This document shows positions 46,884 to 57,214 of a stretch of DNA of 64,000 nt, piece by piece (the stretch's first letter is position 1; every line of letters begins with the position of its first letter). The notes beneath the pieces are model-generated. The model saw only the letters and a program-made list of their open reading frames with translations. It made no database searches and had not been told where the DNA came from. The position numbers and the translations under genes were made by a program. Location of the stretch: assembly GCA_013407085.1 (NCBI GenBank), contig JACCGJ010005792.1:1-64000 (forward strand), read 5' to 3'. Source of the DNA: Atriophallophorus winterbourni. Its lineage: Eukaryota > Platyhelminthes > Trematoda > Plagiorchiida > Microphallidae.

Positions 46884-47292
46884 TCAAAGGAAATTAGGCT
46901 CCTCCTCTGACTCGGTCTCTGAGACCGGGGTTCTGGACCTGGACCTGGTGCCGGAACTGGTCCGGCTGCCTCCAGTCAGAGGGGAGTAGGCCCCCGCCGT
47001 GAGCTCCTGGGTGTCGACAAACTCGACATCCTCAAGGTTGGCCTCAGGGTCATCCTGGTCTTTGAGCTGCTGCTGACACTGAGTGCTGGTACCTTCGCCA
47101 TTGGTGAACTCCTGGATGCGGAGCTTCATCCTCTTCATGTAGGGGAGCACTCTCTCGTAATTCTCATGAATGTAGACGAGCTCCTGTACCCTCTCGTTGT
47201 TCAGAAGGCTTCGGGTGGGCTTGGTCACGAGTCCAGCTTCCGAGAAGACCCTCTCTGATGAGGCTGAGGTTGCCGGGATGGCGTAGACCATC
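46884..47292 (-). CDS. hAT transposase exon 5 with stop
   Basis: Acceptor TTTTCTTTTAG. Encodes the hAT C-terminal dimerisation motif (SASSERVFSEAG) and an acidic, Ser-rich tail. Confidence 0.94.
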
Positions 47293-50141
47293 CTAAAAGA
47301 AAATGAGACAGGTTTAGTATTTTGTATTAGGTTCCATTGGGTACAAAAGTTAAACTACTATTTCGAAGTATAGCAATACTATATCAAAGTATAGCAATAC
47401 TACATCTAAGAATAGAAAATAATATATCGAAGTATAGCGAATAATATCGAAGTATGGCGAAGTTTAGCGAATATTATAGCGAAGAATGGCGAATAACGAG
47501 AATAAATTATAATCCAACGGAAAATAAGTGACCTTTAACTTTGAAACAACTTACTGGGCGACTTTGGCGAGTAGAGGGAGCTTCTTGGCCTTCATCTTCC
47601 AGTACTGGAGCACGTCGATGTCCTCCTTTTCCAGGGGAGACGCCATCCATTCATTCATCTCCTTGACATAGGAAGGAACTGGGGCTGGTTGAGACTGGGA
47701 CTGGGACTGGTCGACGCTGCCAAAGGCCAATTCCGGATCAAGATCAAGGTCATGGTGCTCTCGGAGAAAACCTTCAAGATCTTGGCAAGCGGGTTCCGGC
47801 ATCTGAATGGATGGTGGGGCGGCTGGGGCCAAGTTGGCCAAGAGCAACTTGATGCTCTGCTCGCACTCGTAGAAGAGGTGACCATGAGACCTGGTCCTGA
47901 GGTACACGGCCTTCTGAGTAGGGTTCAGGTAGTGCGCAATCTGGTAGAGGTCCACGTTCCTGCCCAGCTCGGGAACTCTGATTTTGATCTCCTCCTGGAA
48001 CTTCTTGATGAATGCCTTGGTGGCAGCCTTAAATTCGGCGAACAGCTTGATCCTGGAGGCGGACATCATGGCAATCTTGGCCATGTCCGGAATGACATGC
48101 TGCAGTGTGGGCGTCTCATCTGCCTGGAGACGTTTGCTGACCTCCTTGATCTGCTCGAGGGGCCAGAGGATGTCTTCCAGGTCCTGAAACTGCAGCTTGT
48201 TTGGAATGAGGGCCGCAAAGTCTGAAGGGGTGTTGAAGACATCATCCTTCAGCGACAGCAGGACCGCCTTGTTCCGGACGATGGATGTGATGGTCATGCA
48301 CATTGAAGACCAGCGGATCTTGCTGTACTGAACGATCTTGATGAAGGGAACTGTAAAGGAATGACTTCTGAACTTCGAAGGTATAGCAAATAATAACGAA
48401 GCTTCGCTAATAATATGGCGAAGCTTCGCAAATATAGCGAAGTATAACGAATAACATAGCAAATTATATAGCGAATAGTATCGAAGTTAACCGAATATTG
48501 CGCTCACTCACCTTCCAAGTCAGCTGCCTTCTTCCTCATGAGATCGTTCCTGACCGAAGAACGCTTGACCCCGGTGGCCAGAGCCCTAACCAGCTTGACC
48601 AAGTCGCCCACCTCCTCGATCTGCATGGCATACTTGAGGGCGTTGTTAATTGCGTGGTCGACGCAAAGCAGGTGCTTGCTGATCTTGTCAGCGTTCTTCA
48701 CAGCCTTCTTCATTTTGGCCTCGGCGTCCGTGACCATGATGGTCGCAGTGCTGTCTTTGAGGTTCTTGATGGCACCAATCATGGAGTTGAGGTAGCGGCC
48801 CACCACCTCCGAGTCGTGCCTACCCACCACCATCCTGCAGTCCATGGTGAATCTCTGCATGACCCAGTCTGGATCAATGTAGTGGATAGTCAAGCTCAGG
48901 TACCCCTGGTTGGAGCGGCTGGTCCACATGTCACTGGTGAATCCAACTCCCATGAGGTTGGCCAGGTCCTTGGCGAGCTTCTTCTCCATGGCTTCCTCTA
49001 CATTCTTGAAGAGGAGGGTACAGATGTGCCTGGAAAACATGATCTGCCTGGGGATGTTGATTTTCGGGTCCAGCGACTGAGAATACCTGGAATAATAGCG
49101 AAGGTATTAGCGATATATCCAAATTATAGTGATTTTTAATCGAAAAATAGCAATATATAACAAAGAATAGCGAAGATTAAGCGAAGTATAGCAAAGTAAA
49201 ATCAAAATTATCTTTCAAGTAAGAAGGTAACAACTTGTAATTGTAAATTTGTCATTTCAAATACCTTATAAAGTGGCGATTCTCCACATGGCTGAACGAA
49301 AGGTTGGCACCGGCAAGGTAGGCCATGATCTCCAGGTTGGTCCTCAGCTGGAGAGGACTGTTCGGGTTGTACTTCTTGGGAGCGCTGGCGCTGCCGCCGG
49401 ACTTGTAGTACTGGGTGATCGGGGTCACTGATAGCCTTCTTGAAGAGGTTTTGGATGACTCCCCGAACTTGACTCGCCAAGAGCTGGACTGGGACTGCTG
49501 CTGCTTCTTCTGGGAAAGAAAATAAAGAAAAAACAGTTGAGCTTCATTTCCAACAAACTATTGCAAAGTATAATGATGTTCATGCACAGTATTTGGAAGT
49601 ACTAAGCGATCTATAACAAAGTATATGGCAAGATATTGCGAAGTATAGCAAAGTTTAAACGAAGTTTAGCGAAGGTTGCGTCAAACTGAGTCTAACTCAC
49701 CTTTTCAGTCTCCAACTTGGCCTTCTGGTTCAGAAACTGCTTAGAAACGTCCGGATGCTTCGACATGATGTGGCAGACCATTCCTTGGGGGGTTCCCTGA
49801 GGCCGGGCAATGGACTGGCCACAATCCTCGACTTGGCAAAGAGCTCGAACTTCTCTTTCCTTCGCACCTTTCTTCACAGCCTCCTTCTTGAAGAAGTTCC
49901 AGATCGGTGATCTGGTAGGCTTGTGCCGGTAGGTGGTGTGATGAAAGTCGTCATCATCATCATCATCTGACGGCGGCGGAGACCTCTTTCTTGAGGACTT
50001 GGGGGTCCACGGGTCTTTGGACGGCAGCTTGACGTTGAGGGTCGGGCTCCTCTTGGACTTCTTGGCCGAGGCCGAGTCTTTGTCCTTGTCCGACTTGTGG
50101 TGCGTCTTCGGGGGGCTCATGATGAAACTATGATGAGACAA
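46884..50141 (-). CDS. hAT transposase with BED zinc finger, five exons, 821 aa
   Basis: Cuts and pastes the element. Exons: 50141-49701, 49509-49265, 49086-48512, 48350-47555 and 47292-46884, with GT-AG junctions and consistent phases (0, 2, 1, 2). Exon 1 has a charged, low-complexity N-terminus (KKSKRSP, a seven-Asp run) and a BED finger: SPIWNFFKKEA, CQVEDC, then H-x4-H. Exon 3 holds the RNase H-like core: GFTSDMWTSRSNQGYLSL, VTDAEAKM, CVDHAINNAL. Exon 4 ends in the dimerisation region (DVLQYWKMKAKKLPLL), and exon 5 has IPATSASSERVFSEAG, the hAT C-terminal signature, then LLNNERVQELVYIHEN. Start: ATG at 50141; a second ATG (MSPPKTHH) lies 7 codons on. No stop or frameshift, so it may be active or recently so. 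Confidence 0.95.
47360..47512. repeat. GCGAA/TATAGC repeats in transposase intron 4
   Basis: Imperfect units like CGAAGTATAGCGAATAATAT in quick succession. Similar blocks fill intron 3 (48372-48500), intron 2 (49088-49200) and intron 1 (49600-49680). Confidence 0.8.
47555..48350 (-). CDS. hAT transposase exon 4
   Basis: 265 codons with RWSSMCMTITSIVRN, in which the RW motif follows the helical insertion typical of hAT enzymes, up to VLQYWKMKAKKLPLLAKVAQ. Donor CCCA/GTAAGT. Confidence 0.93.
48372..48500. repeat. GCGAA repeats in transposase intron 3
   Basis: Units such as GGCGAAGCTTCGC, AGCGAAGTATAACG and TAGCGAATAGTATCG. Confidence 0.75.
48512..49086 (-). CDS. hAT transposase exon 3, catalytic core
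   Basis: Acceptor CTATTATTCCAG, donor GAAG/GTGAGT. Contains SDMWTS (first catalytic Asp region), VTDAEAKM (second Asp) and CVDHAINN. Confidence 0.94.
49265..49509 (-). CDS. hAT transposase exon 2
   Basis: Acceptor TTCTTTCCCAG, donor ATAAG/GTATTT. Gln/Ser-rich start, then LEIMAYLAGANLSFSHVENRHF, the conserved pre-core helix of hAT enzymes. Confidence 0.92.
49701..50141 (-). CDS. hAT transposase exon 1 with BED finger
   Basis: Donor AAAAG/GTGAGT. 147 codons: basic Ser/Lys/Pro-rich tail, Asp run, BED-type zinc finger. Confidence 0.94.
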
Positions 50142-50409
50142 TTAAATTTTCATCCTATTTATAGCAGACAATAAATAGCAGACAAAATATTAAAGTACAA
50201 AAAAGAACAACCCTTTGTCTACTGACCGTAACACTAGTTACCACCTCAAATGTTAGCTTATAGCAAATAAACAAGCAGTCTGTTGCTAACTGGCTTACGT
50301 CGGTACTTTCAGTCACCATCGGAGTTCACTTGTCTGGCGGTGTCTATCAACAAGTGTCAACATCAAAAACAATTCCCGTAGAAGGGTTAAAATATTAAAG
50401 TACAAAAAC

Positions 50410-50554
50410 GAAGACTTCGCTTTTAGCGAATACTTCGCTAATATTCGTTTACGGCGAAGTTTGAACTTGCACTTCGTTTTAAGCGAAGCGAAGTATAACG
50501 AATTTTTAGCGAAGTTTATTTTTGCCCTTCGCCATGGCGATAGCGAAGCGAATA
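50410..50554. repeat. subterminal TTCGC/GCGAA-rich block, right
   Basis: Same motif family as the left block, e.g. TTCGCTTTTAGCGAATACTT and CTTCGCCATGGCGATAGCG. Confidence 0.75.
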
Positions 50555-50627
50555 TTCAACAATATTCGCTTCGCTTCGCAACTTCGCTTCGCTTTAAATC
50601 CCAAAGCGAAGTATTCGTTATTGTCTG
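50555..50627 (-). repeat. right terminal inverted repeat of the hAT element
   Basis: Ends ATTCGTTATTGTCTG, the exact inverse of the left 15 bases, with mirrored CTTCGCTTCGC blocks inside. Confidence 0.92.
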
Positions 50628-50635
50628 GACCAGTG
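50628..50635 (+). repeat. right target-site duplication GACCAGTG
   Basis: Identical to 46512-46519. Confidence 0.96.
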
Positions 50636-51447
50636 TATGGGGCTTTGCAGTGGTTTGCGCGTATGATCAGTTCGAACAAAAACAAAAGAGCATGAATGCA
50701 AATCACTTGGTAAGTAAACGTTACGGGTGTATGGACGAGTTTGGGTGGCACGTATTTGACGCATGAAGGAGCGTAAGCGATTGACATAGTGGGGAATAGT
50801 AATGTCAGCTGCAACGTCAGGGGATGCGATCAATTCACCTGGGAGACGGAGTGGTGTGCCGTAAACTATCTCTCCTGCAGAACATCCGAGATCTTCTTTA
50901 ACGGTAGCACGTATACCAAGAAGGATCACTGGCAGTTTCTCAGTCCAGTTTTCGGTATTACCATGTGACATCAATTCTGCTTTCAGCTCTTGATGGAACT
51001 GTTCAACAAGTCTGTTCGCGCAAGGATGATAGGCTGTGATTTTGATGTGGTTAGAGCCGAGGAGTATAGTCAACTCACGAAAAAGGGTAGATTGGAACTG
51101 TGATCCACGATCAGTAGTAATAGTAGATGGAACACCGTAATTACTTATCCAGTATTGTAGAAAGTTTTTCGCTACGGTCTCAGCTGTAATACCGATAATG
51201 AGAATGGCTATAGGCCAGCGGCTGAAACGGTCGACACAAGTTAAAATGTGGGTGAAACCATTAGAGATAGCCAGAGGACCGACAATGTCGAGATGAACGT
51301 GCTGAAAACGTTACTTGGTGGAGGAAAAGATCCTGGAGCACTAAGAGTATGGCGTTGAACTTTACTGCGTTGGCACTTGAGACAGGCTTTTGTCCAATTT
51401 TGAATATCCGCATGCATGTTCGGCCAAACAAATCGATCAGTGATCAA
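50636..51447 (-). pseudogene. integrase of Gypsy copy 2
   Basis: Zinc region with ITDRFVWPNMHADIQNW and CLKCQRSKV (51241-51447), then core remnants and [16 protein letters not shown] with [22 protein letters not shown] (up to 50636). Frameshifted between them, and again just before the hAT junction. Confidence 0.88.
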
Positions 51448-51492
51448 CTTACGAGTAGCACGAATGCCGGGATGAGAAAGGGAATGAAAATG

Positions 51493-53150
51493 TTAAAAAA
51501 TGGATTTCCTAAGTAATTTCGGTACTAACGGACGGGGATGTTCGTTGGAAAAATCACACAAAACAGTCAAACTGGAGTTGGGAATGGGAATACGTTGGAC
51601 TCGGAGGGATGACGAAGATTGGTAGTGCTGCATGTCACTGTCATGTTGCTGAGCCTCTGCTAGCTGCGTGAGATCGAAGTTCGATCGACTGAGTGCTGTG
51701 AGTTGCATGCGAGAAAATGCATCGGCAACTGTGTTCGACGAAGCAGATAGATAGCGAATGTCACTCGTAAATTGAGAAATATAGTCAAGGTGACGTATCT
51801 CACGTGGTGAATATCTATCAGCTGTGGCGGACAACGCAAAAGTGAGAGGTTTGTGGTCGGTCCAAACAATGAAATCGCGACCTTCAAGCAAATGTCTAAA
51901 ATGACGAACAGCATAATATATAGCTAACAATTCGCGGCCAAATGTACTATAGCGGGTTTGGGCGGGTTGTAGACGACGAGAAAAGAAAGCAAGCGGTTTA
52001 GTAACACCGTCAATACTTTGCTGCAGGACAGCGCTGACTGCTGCTTGTGATGCATCGGTGGCAAGTGAAAGCGAAGCGTTGGGATTCCTGGACATGTAGG
52101 ATAACGTAGATGCTTCTTTCAGTGCAGATTTCAATCGCTGAAACGATTTAGCAGCATCTGCATTCATTTTAAATTGTCGTTCCGTTCCGCGTAACAAATC
52201 AGTCATCGGTTGAGCGATGTTAGCACAGTTTGGAATGAATCTTCTGTAATAATTAACTAACCCGAGGAATCGACGTAACTGTCGAAGCGAGGTGGGACAT
52301 GGATAATCATTGATGGACGAAATTTTATCAAGCACAGGGCGAATTCCGTTTTGATCGACATGATGTCCTAAGATTTCGAGGAAAGCGACAGCAAAAAGGC
52401 ATTTATCCGGGTTAACCACAACGCCGAATTGTGAAAGTCGCTGAAAAACAGCATGCAGATGTTCTGCGTGTTCCTGTTGAGAAGAACTGGCGATCAGGAC
52501 GTCATCAATGTAGACATGCACAAAAGATAATCCTGGAAAACTTGGTCCATGAATCTCTGGAAGGTTTGAGCAGCATTGCGTAAACCAAAGGGCATTTTTA
52601 AAAATTCGAAAAGACCAAAGGGTGTGGTAATAGCTGTTTTAGGGATATCTTCGTCGGCGACAGGTATCTGGTGATAAGCACGCATCAAATCTAGTTTAGA
52701 AAACACTGTCTTTCCGTGTAATGAAAGTGCAAAGTCATGAATATGGGGAATGGGGTAACGATCGGGAACAGAAACTCTGTTAAGGGAACGGTAATCACCG
52801 GATGGTCGCCAAGCATCAGATTTATTTTTCTCCACCATGTGAAGGGGGCTTGCCTAGGGTGATTTGGATGGCTAAATAATTCCCAGTTCGAGCATATGTT
52901 CAAACTCACGTTTCGCTACATCGAACTTGTTTGGAGCCCAACGACGAGGCTTGCTAAACCCTGGAGGACCACGGGTCACAATGTGGTGTTTAGCGTTATG
53001 TTTAGCGACCGCAGCTGGTGTACAGGGTTTGAAAACTTCCGAAAAGTCTTTCAGTAAGTCACTGAACGCAGATTGGATGTCAGGGTTGAGTAAACGAATG
53101 GCTTGAATAGGGGAATCGCAGGAATTACCAAAGGAGTTAATCTTTGTCAA
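51493..53150 (-). pseudogene. reverse transcriptase and RNase H of Gypsy copy 2
   Basis: RT starts near EFEHMLELGII (52872-53150) and continues in two overlapping frames (52494-52838; 51493-52521). The active-site stretch reads [10 protein letters not shown]. RNase H shows [36 protein letters not shown] and DHKPLTFAL. At least two frameshifts. Confidence 0.92.
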
Positions 53151-54022
53151 ATTATCAATAAGCTTTCGTTTAGCTATATTGACTGAAAGATCAAAATGTT
53201 AGAGGAAATCTGCTACCAGAATCGGTACTTCGACATCAGCCAGCGTGAAAATCCATCGAAAGTCGCGCCGTAGACCCAATTCGACAGAAAGTGATCTTTG
53301 ACCGAAAGTGGACATTTTCGTGCCGTTTGCCGCCTGCAACGTCATTGACGAAGAACTCTTGCGTTCCTTAGTGGATGGTGGGATAACGCTAATATCAGCA
53401 CCAGTGTCGATGAGGAATCACATTTCAGTGGCCCAGTCGTTAACGTAGAAAAGACGGCTTTGAGGGGAGCCAGACAGAGATGCCGTGTCTACTGTCTAGC
53501 TTCGTAGTTCCCCTGATTGGACACATTTGAATTATATGTGCAAGGTGACGTGCAATGCAGGGCCTTTGCACCAAAACGACGATGATAGTAACATAAACTT
53601 GAACCGTTAGAACGACTTGACAATCACTTCTTGGGCTGTTGCGAATGACGATTTCGAGAAGAACTACGAGATCGTGCGATGTTCTGTACTTGCAATGACA
53701 AGGAAAGGAACATCGATTTCAACTCTTCATAATCATTCTGGACAGGGATGCTTGTATGCGCGTCAGTGGTGTGTCGGACATGAGATAACATACTACCATG
53801 CGATATATCATGTACTTCATCCGCTATGCGTGCCAGGTGTTGCAAACTAGTATTCTTATCCATAATGACTAACACTTTACGGACGTCTGCTGATAACCTT
53901 TGTTGCCACAATTCGCGGATAATTTTGTCGTCAACAGGCTTGTCTCCTTGTAACTGCAGCCTATGTCGTAAGTGCTGTGAAGAAGTGTGATCACCCATTT
54001 CTATACCTGACAAAAGCTTCAT
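53151..54022 (-). pseudogene. gag and protease of Gypsy copy 2
   Basis: The gag C-terminal half (53624-54022) is followed by the CHCC motif CYYHRRFGAKALHCTSPC (53540-53600) and the protease site LIDTGADISVIP (near 53400), which has a stop just before it. Confidence 0.85.
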
Positions 54023-54052
54023 TAAAATTATCGCCCGTGAGATCCTTTAGAA

Positions 54053-54690
54053 TATTTCAGTTCAGTTCATTTCAGTTTGCACAGGACTGTATGTGGCTAA
54101 CGAGCCAATCGAGCGTACAGATTTCTTTCAGTGGTATGCCACAGAAGAGCGTCCACCACTTAAAACAATATCTTCAAAAATATCTTCGGGTATGAGAGTA
54201 ATCTGGAATGCAACAGACAAAATCCCCTCACCAATAGATGAGGAGAAACATTAGTGCGTTCCAAAGACAACATGAGGATCATACCAACTATTCCCTTACG
54301 GATAAAAATCAGGAAATAATGAAGGCCACAGAGAGTCAAGTCCATTCTTGAAACCCCCTACCGAAGTAGAACAAACAACTTTTTTGGGAAGTCGATTCCA
54401 GTAATTTACAACCCTTTCACTAAAGAAGAAATTACGAACATTGGACCTGACATGTCGCTTAGCCTGTTTTAATGGGTGGCCCTGAGTACCCACACTTGGC
54501 GCCAGAGCGTACAATTCACTGGAATGAATAGTACTGAAACCTAACATGATTTTGAAGGTTCCAATCAGGTCCCCACGTAGCCGCCTTCTTTTGAGTGAGA
54601 AGAGCTCTTGACTCAGCAATCGTTCCGCATACGACTTACCCGATTTCCATCAATCATACGAGTAGCTAAACGTTGAACACCTGTGATGAT
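54053..54690 (-). mobile_element. CR1-like LINE, 3' end
   Basis: C-terminal frame at 54296-54619 (RRLRGDLIGTFKIM, NFFFSERVVNYWNRLP) preceded by VQRLATRMIDGNR (54640-54690), then a 3' UTR ending in a TGAACTGAA-type tail at 54053-54075. The same 3' UTR recurs at 59740-59836 and 60440-60572. Confidence 0.88.
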
Positions 54691-54815
54691 TGTTTGAATA
54701 ATAATGAATACTGATCAATAATTCCGTAATTCAAATTCTTGTTGTTAAAGGTACATTATTCAATACATACTGTAATTCGAGTGAGCGTCGTTTGTTCTCA
54801 CTTACTATCTTGGGT

Positions 54816-54842
54816 TGGTTATTCAATTCAATTCAATTCAAT
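54816..54842 (+). repeat. ATTCA pentamer microsatellite
   Basis: About five ATTCA units directly before the leader of a Gypsy gag. Confidence 0.75.
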
Positions 54843-55310
54843 TATCACATCTAGCGTCGCGAACAGCAATTCTTCATGGCAAATTCAAGCCTGGAACCTC
54901 TCGATATAAATTCAAATGCTCGAGAAATTGAAGACTATTGTAAAAGCTTCGAAATTTGGTGTATGAAACGACCGAAAGCTGAGAATGATAAAAAAATCGG
55001 TTCATTTTCTAAATGCAGTCGGAAAATCTGCATATACGTTAATCAAGAATTTAGCCTATCCTGATCCTCCTGTTTCTCTTCCATACGAAACGCTGAAGAC
55101 GCTTTTAATGCAACACGTGTAACCTGTACATTTCAAAGCAAAATTTCATTCCATGGTGCGTCAGTTCAATCAAGGAATTCGCGAATTTATCCTACAATTG
55201 CTAATTCAAGCAGCGAAATGCGACTTCGGTGACTTGATAGAAATGCAATTGAAAGATCGTCTAATTGCTGGAATACATGACAGTGTTTTGCAGAATGAAT
55301 GATCACAGTT
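54843..55310 (+). pseudogene. Mag-like Gypsy gag fragment, plus strand
   Basis: Leader with GCGTCGCGAAC, possibly a primer-binding site, then ATG at 54876 and EPLDINSNAREIEDYCKSFE. After a frameshift it continues as AYPDPPVSLPYETLKTLL, AKFHSMVRQFNQGIREF and KCDFGDLIEMQLKDRLIAGI. The same gag occurs on the minus strand at 59220-59640. Confidence 0.85.
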
Positions 55311-55339
55311 CGCATACGAAGGTAGCCATTCACTGGTGT

Positions 55340-55525
55340 CCACAAGGTTAGCGAAAAAGGGGACGGCCAAAGGAAACTTGGCGCAGAACGTTGGAACGCG
55401 AACTACATGCACAAGGATTCACGTTGCAGACGGAAACGGAAGCAGCGACAGACCGGAACCACCGGGGTTGTCTTCGCCTCATGTGCCACCCGGCACGGAG
55501 AGGACTGACTGAGTGAGTGAGTGAT
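55340..55525 (+). mobile_element. LINE 3' end of a third type
   Basis: Encodes the C-terminal KGGRPKETWRRTLERELH then AATDRNHRGCLRLMCHP, a signature found at the end of LINE ORF2 in many invertebrates, followed by a TGAG tandem tail. Confidence 0.8.
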
Positions 55526-55609
55526 GAAATCCTCTGGGGACCTGCAGGATAAAACAGATCGAAGGCAAAAAACTCTCTCCTAACGCGTTGTGCAGCAGCT
55601 GCGCATTGA

Positions 55610-55945
55610 TCAGTCTATTCAAAGTCCCCTGAAACTTCTATACCTAAGTCACGAACTTTCGACACCCCATTTATCTCAAGTATACCATCTAGACCAGCAA
55701 CCTCTAGCTTCTTAATGACTTTAGACAAGAGATAGCTTTTAGTGAAGTTAACTGGTAGATCCCATGTAGCAGACCACTTGATGACCTTTTCTATATCCTC
55801 AAGAAGATCCTGTTCATCCAGTGATCCGATCAATTTGACATCATCTGCAAAAATATAGCAGGGACACTTAAGCGACGCTGCCAAATCATCGATGAAAATG
55901 AGGAAAAGTAGCGGTCCGAGTACGGAACCCTGTGGGACTAAAGGC
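55610..55945 (-). mobile_element. CR1-like LINE RT fragment
   Basis: VPQGSVLGPLLFLIFIDDL (frameshifted), then CYIFADDVKLIGSLDEQDLL and WSATWDLPVNFTKSYLL. It is joined on its upstream side to a C-terminal piece of another LINE copy. Confidence 0.88.
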
Positions 55946-56275
55946 TTCTATTAGGTCGCCTAACAACCGCCGTCACTTTAGTGAGAAGAGTTCGATGTCT
56001 TTGAGTCTTGCCTCATAGGTTTTATCAGTCTGACCCTCAACCATCCTAGTCGCAAGGCGCGACTCGGAGACCATGATTTTTTCCCACTTATGGGCTAAGG
56101 CTGCAACGTCGCCTAATAAACCTTTTGGAATTCCAAAGGGTTTCACGCAAGTTATCATTATTGAATTGCTGAAGCTTGCCTCTACAAAAGCTTCAAAAGG
56201 TAATCCAATGAAAACTCTCGTGGGTTGACCCAAGCTGCTGTTACGTAAGTTCTTTTCAAGGAACCGTGTGGTTAA
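55946..56275 (-). mobile_element. CR1-like LINE C-terminal fragment
   Basis: LAHKWEKIMVSESRLATRMV and YEARLKDIELFSLK, stop, RRLLGDLIEA, then an abrupt join to the RT fragment on its left. In one element this part should come after the RT, so two copies have been joined. Confidence 0.85.
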
Positions 56276-56369
56276 TCATTGAAATGACCTCTAGATGATG
56301 TGATAAATTTTTCTAGTATTTTAAGATTTAAGAAGGAATTAGAGGCCAACGGGGATGCCTCATTTCTGT

Positions 56370-56860
56370 CTATGAGAAACTTGAAACTGCTTTCAGCGAA
56401 GTGACAAAACTGACTTATATGTCGAGAAATTGTCCGCCCGACTGTCAATGACGACTAACGAGTTAAATGAAGCTGTTTTAGCCGTCCTTACACAAGAAAT
56501 TGAAAATATCACTCGATCAATCACAATTTTCTTTTGTCGCCAACAGCCTGCCCAAACTAGATACAGTAGGTTTAGTCGTGAATTGCTATCGGTTTATTTT
56601 AACATTGGCCATTTTTGTCATTTGCTAGATGGTCGTGCATTTTCAGCTTATACCGAACACAAACCACTTACAATGAATCAACTGAATGCAACGATCTCAT
56701 CTACAGACGGTTATTTACCATTGAAGATGCGACAATTTGATTGTGTAAAAGTTTATAAATGATGTATGATATCAATCCAGGTCTATTCAACATCCTTTCC
56801 TGACGCATTTTCCAGAATGAGCATGCTCAGCCACAGTGTAATAGATTTTGACGATTTGGC
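56370..56860 (+). pseudogene. CsRn1-like Gypsy RNase H fragment, plus strand
   Basis: TKLTYMSRN, then (56430-56762) LSMTTNELNEAVLAVL, QQPAQTRYSRFSRELL, GHFCHLLDGRAFSAYTEHKP. The usual DAS catalytic Asp is replaced (NEL). It is followed by a DAFSRM-like linker piece. Confidence 0.85.
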
Positions 56861-57039
56861 CGTTTTGCAGATAAAAGACGAACAACTTAATCGTACCTTC
56901 TGGTGCTGGTAAGCTGAAATGAATTCCAAAATCGAAATCGAATCATTCAATTTTATGTGATGTATCCTCCAACAAGCCTATTCCACTAGTACCACGACCA
57001 TGGAGTACATTAAATGGTTGTCGGAATGCTTTGACTAAC

Positions 57040-57210
57040 TAGCGTCACAAGAAAAAGCAGTTTTACTATGTTTGCATCTATTGCGGACACCAGCATAAAC
57101 CTCCAGCAAGAAACTTCATCCTTTCTATTTAAGATCTCCTGAATGCAAATCATTTATTTCAGCTTTACGCAATGTAGGAGGAATAAAAGTTGTATCATTC
57201 ACGCATAATA
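57040..57210 (+). pseudogene. possible Gypsy gag nucleocapsid remnant
   Basis: CGHQHKPPARN and, in another frame, RSPECKSFISALRNVGGI recall the Cys-His region of Mag-like gag. Frames are broken. Confidence 0.45.
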
Positions 57211-57214
57211 AAAC

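Larger units (their letters stand above)
46520..50627 (-). mobile_element. complete hAT DNA transposon, 4108 bp, apparently intact
   Basis: Terminal inverted repeats begin CAGACAATAACGAAT at both ends (15 bp perfect, then imperfect with blocks of GCGAAGCGAAGT), flanked by a perfect 8-bp duplication. Inside is one five-exon transposase gene on the minus strand without any stop or phase error. Introns and subterminal parts are full of TTCGC/GCGAA motifs, while the exons are rich in G and C at third positions and stand out from the AT-rich surroundings. It sits in the integrase region of Gypsy copy 2, so it is the younger insertion. Confidence 0.96.
50636..54052 (-). mobile_element. CsRn1-like Gypsy copy 2, decayed, interrupted by the hAT element
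   Basis: Gag to integrase in order on the minus strand with many stops and shifts, closely related in plan to the element at 1-4670 but diverged. The integrase end is split by the hAT insertion and continues at 46456-46511. Both LTRs and the start of gag are missing; a LINE 3' tail lies at the right edge. Confidence 0.92.

Noticed and set aside
48498..49139. 213-codon plus-strand open frame opposite transposase exon 3
   Set aside because: Shadow of the G/C-rich transposase exon; the minus strand has the conserved hAT motifs and the correct splice sites.
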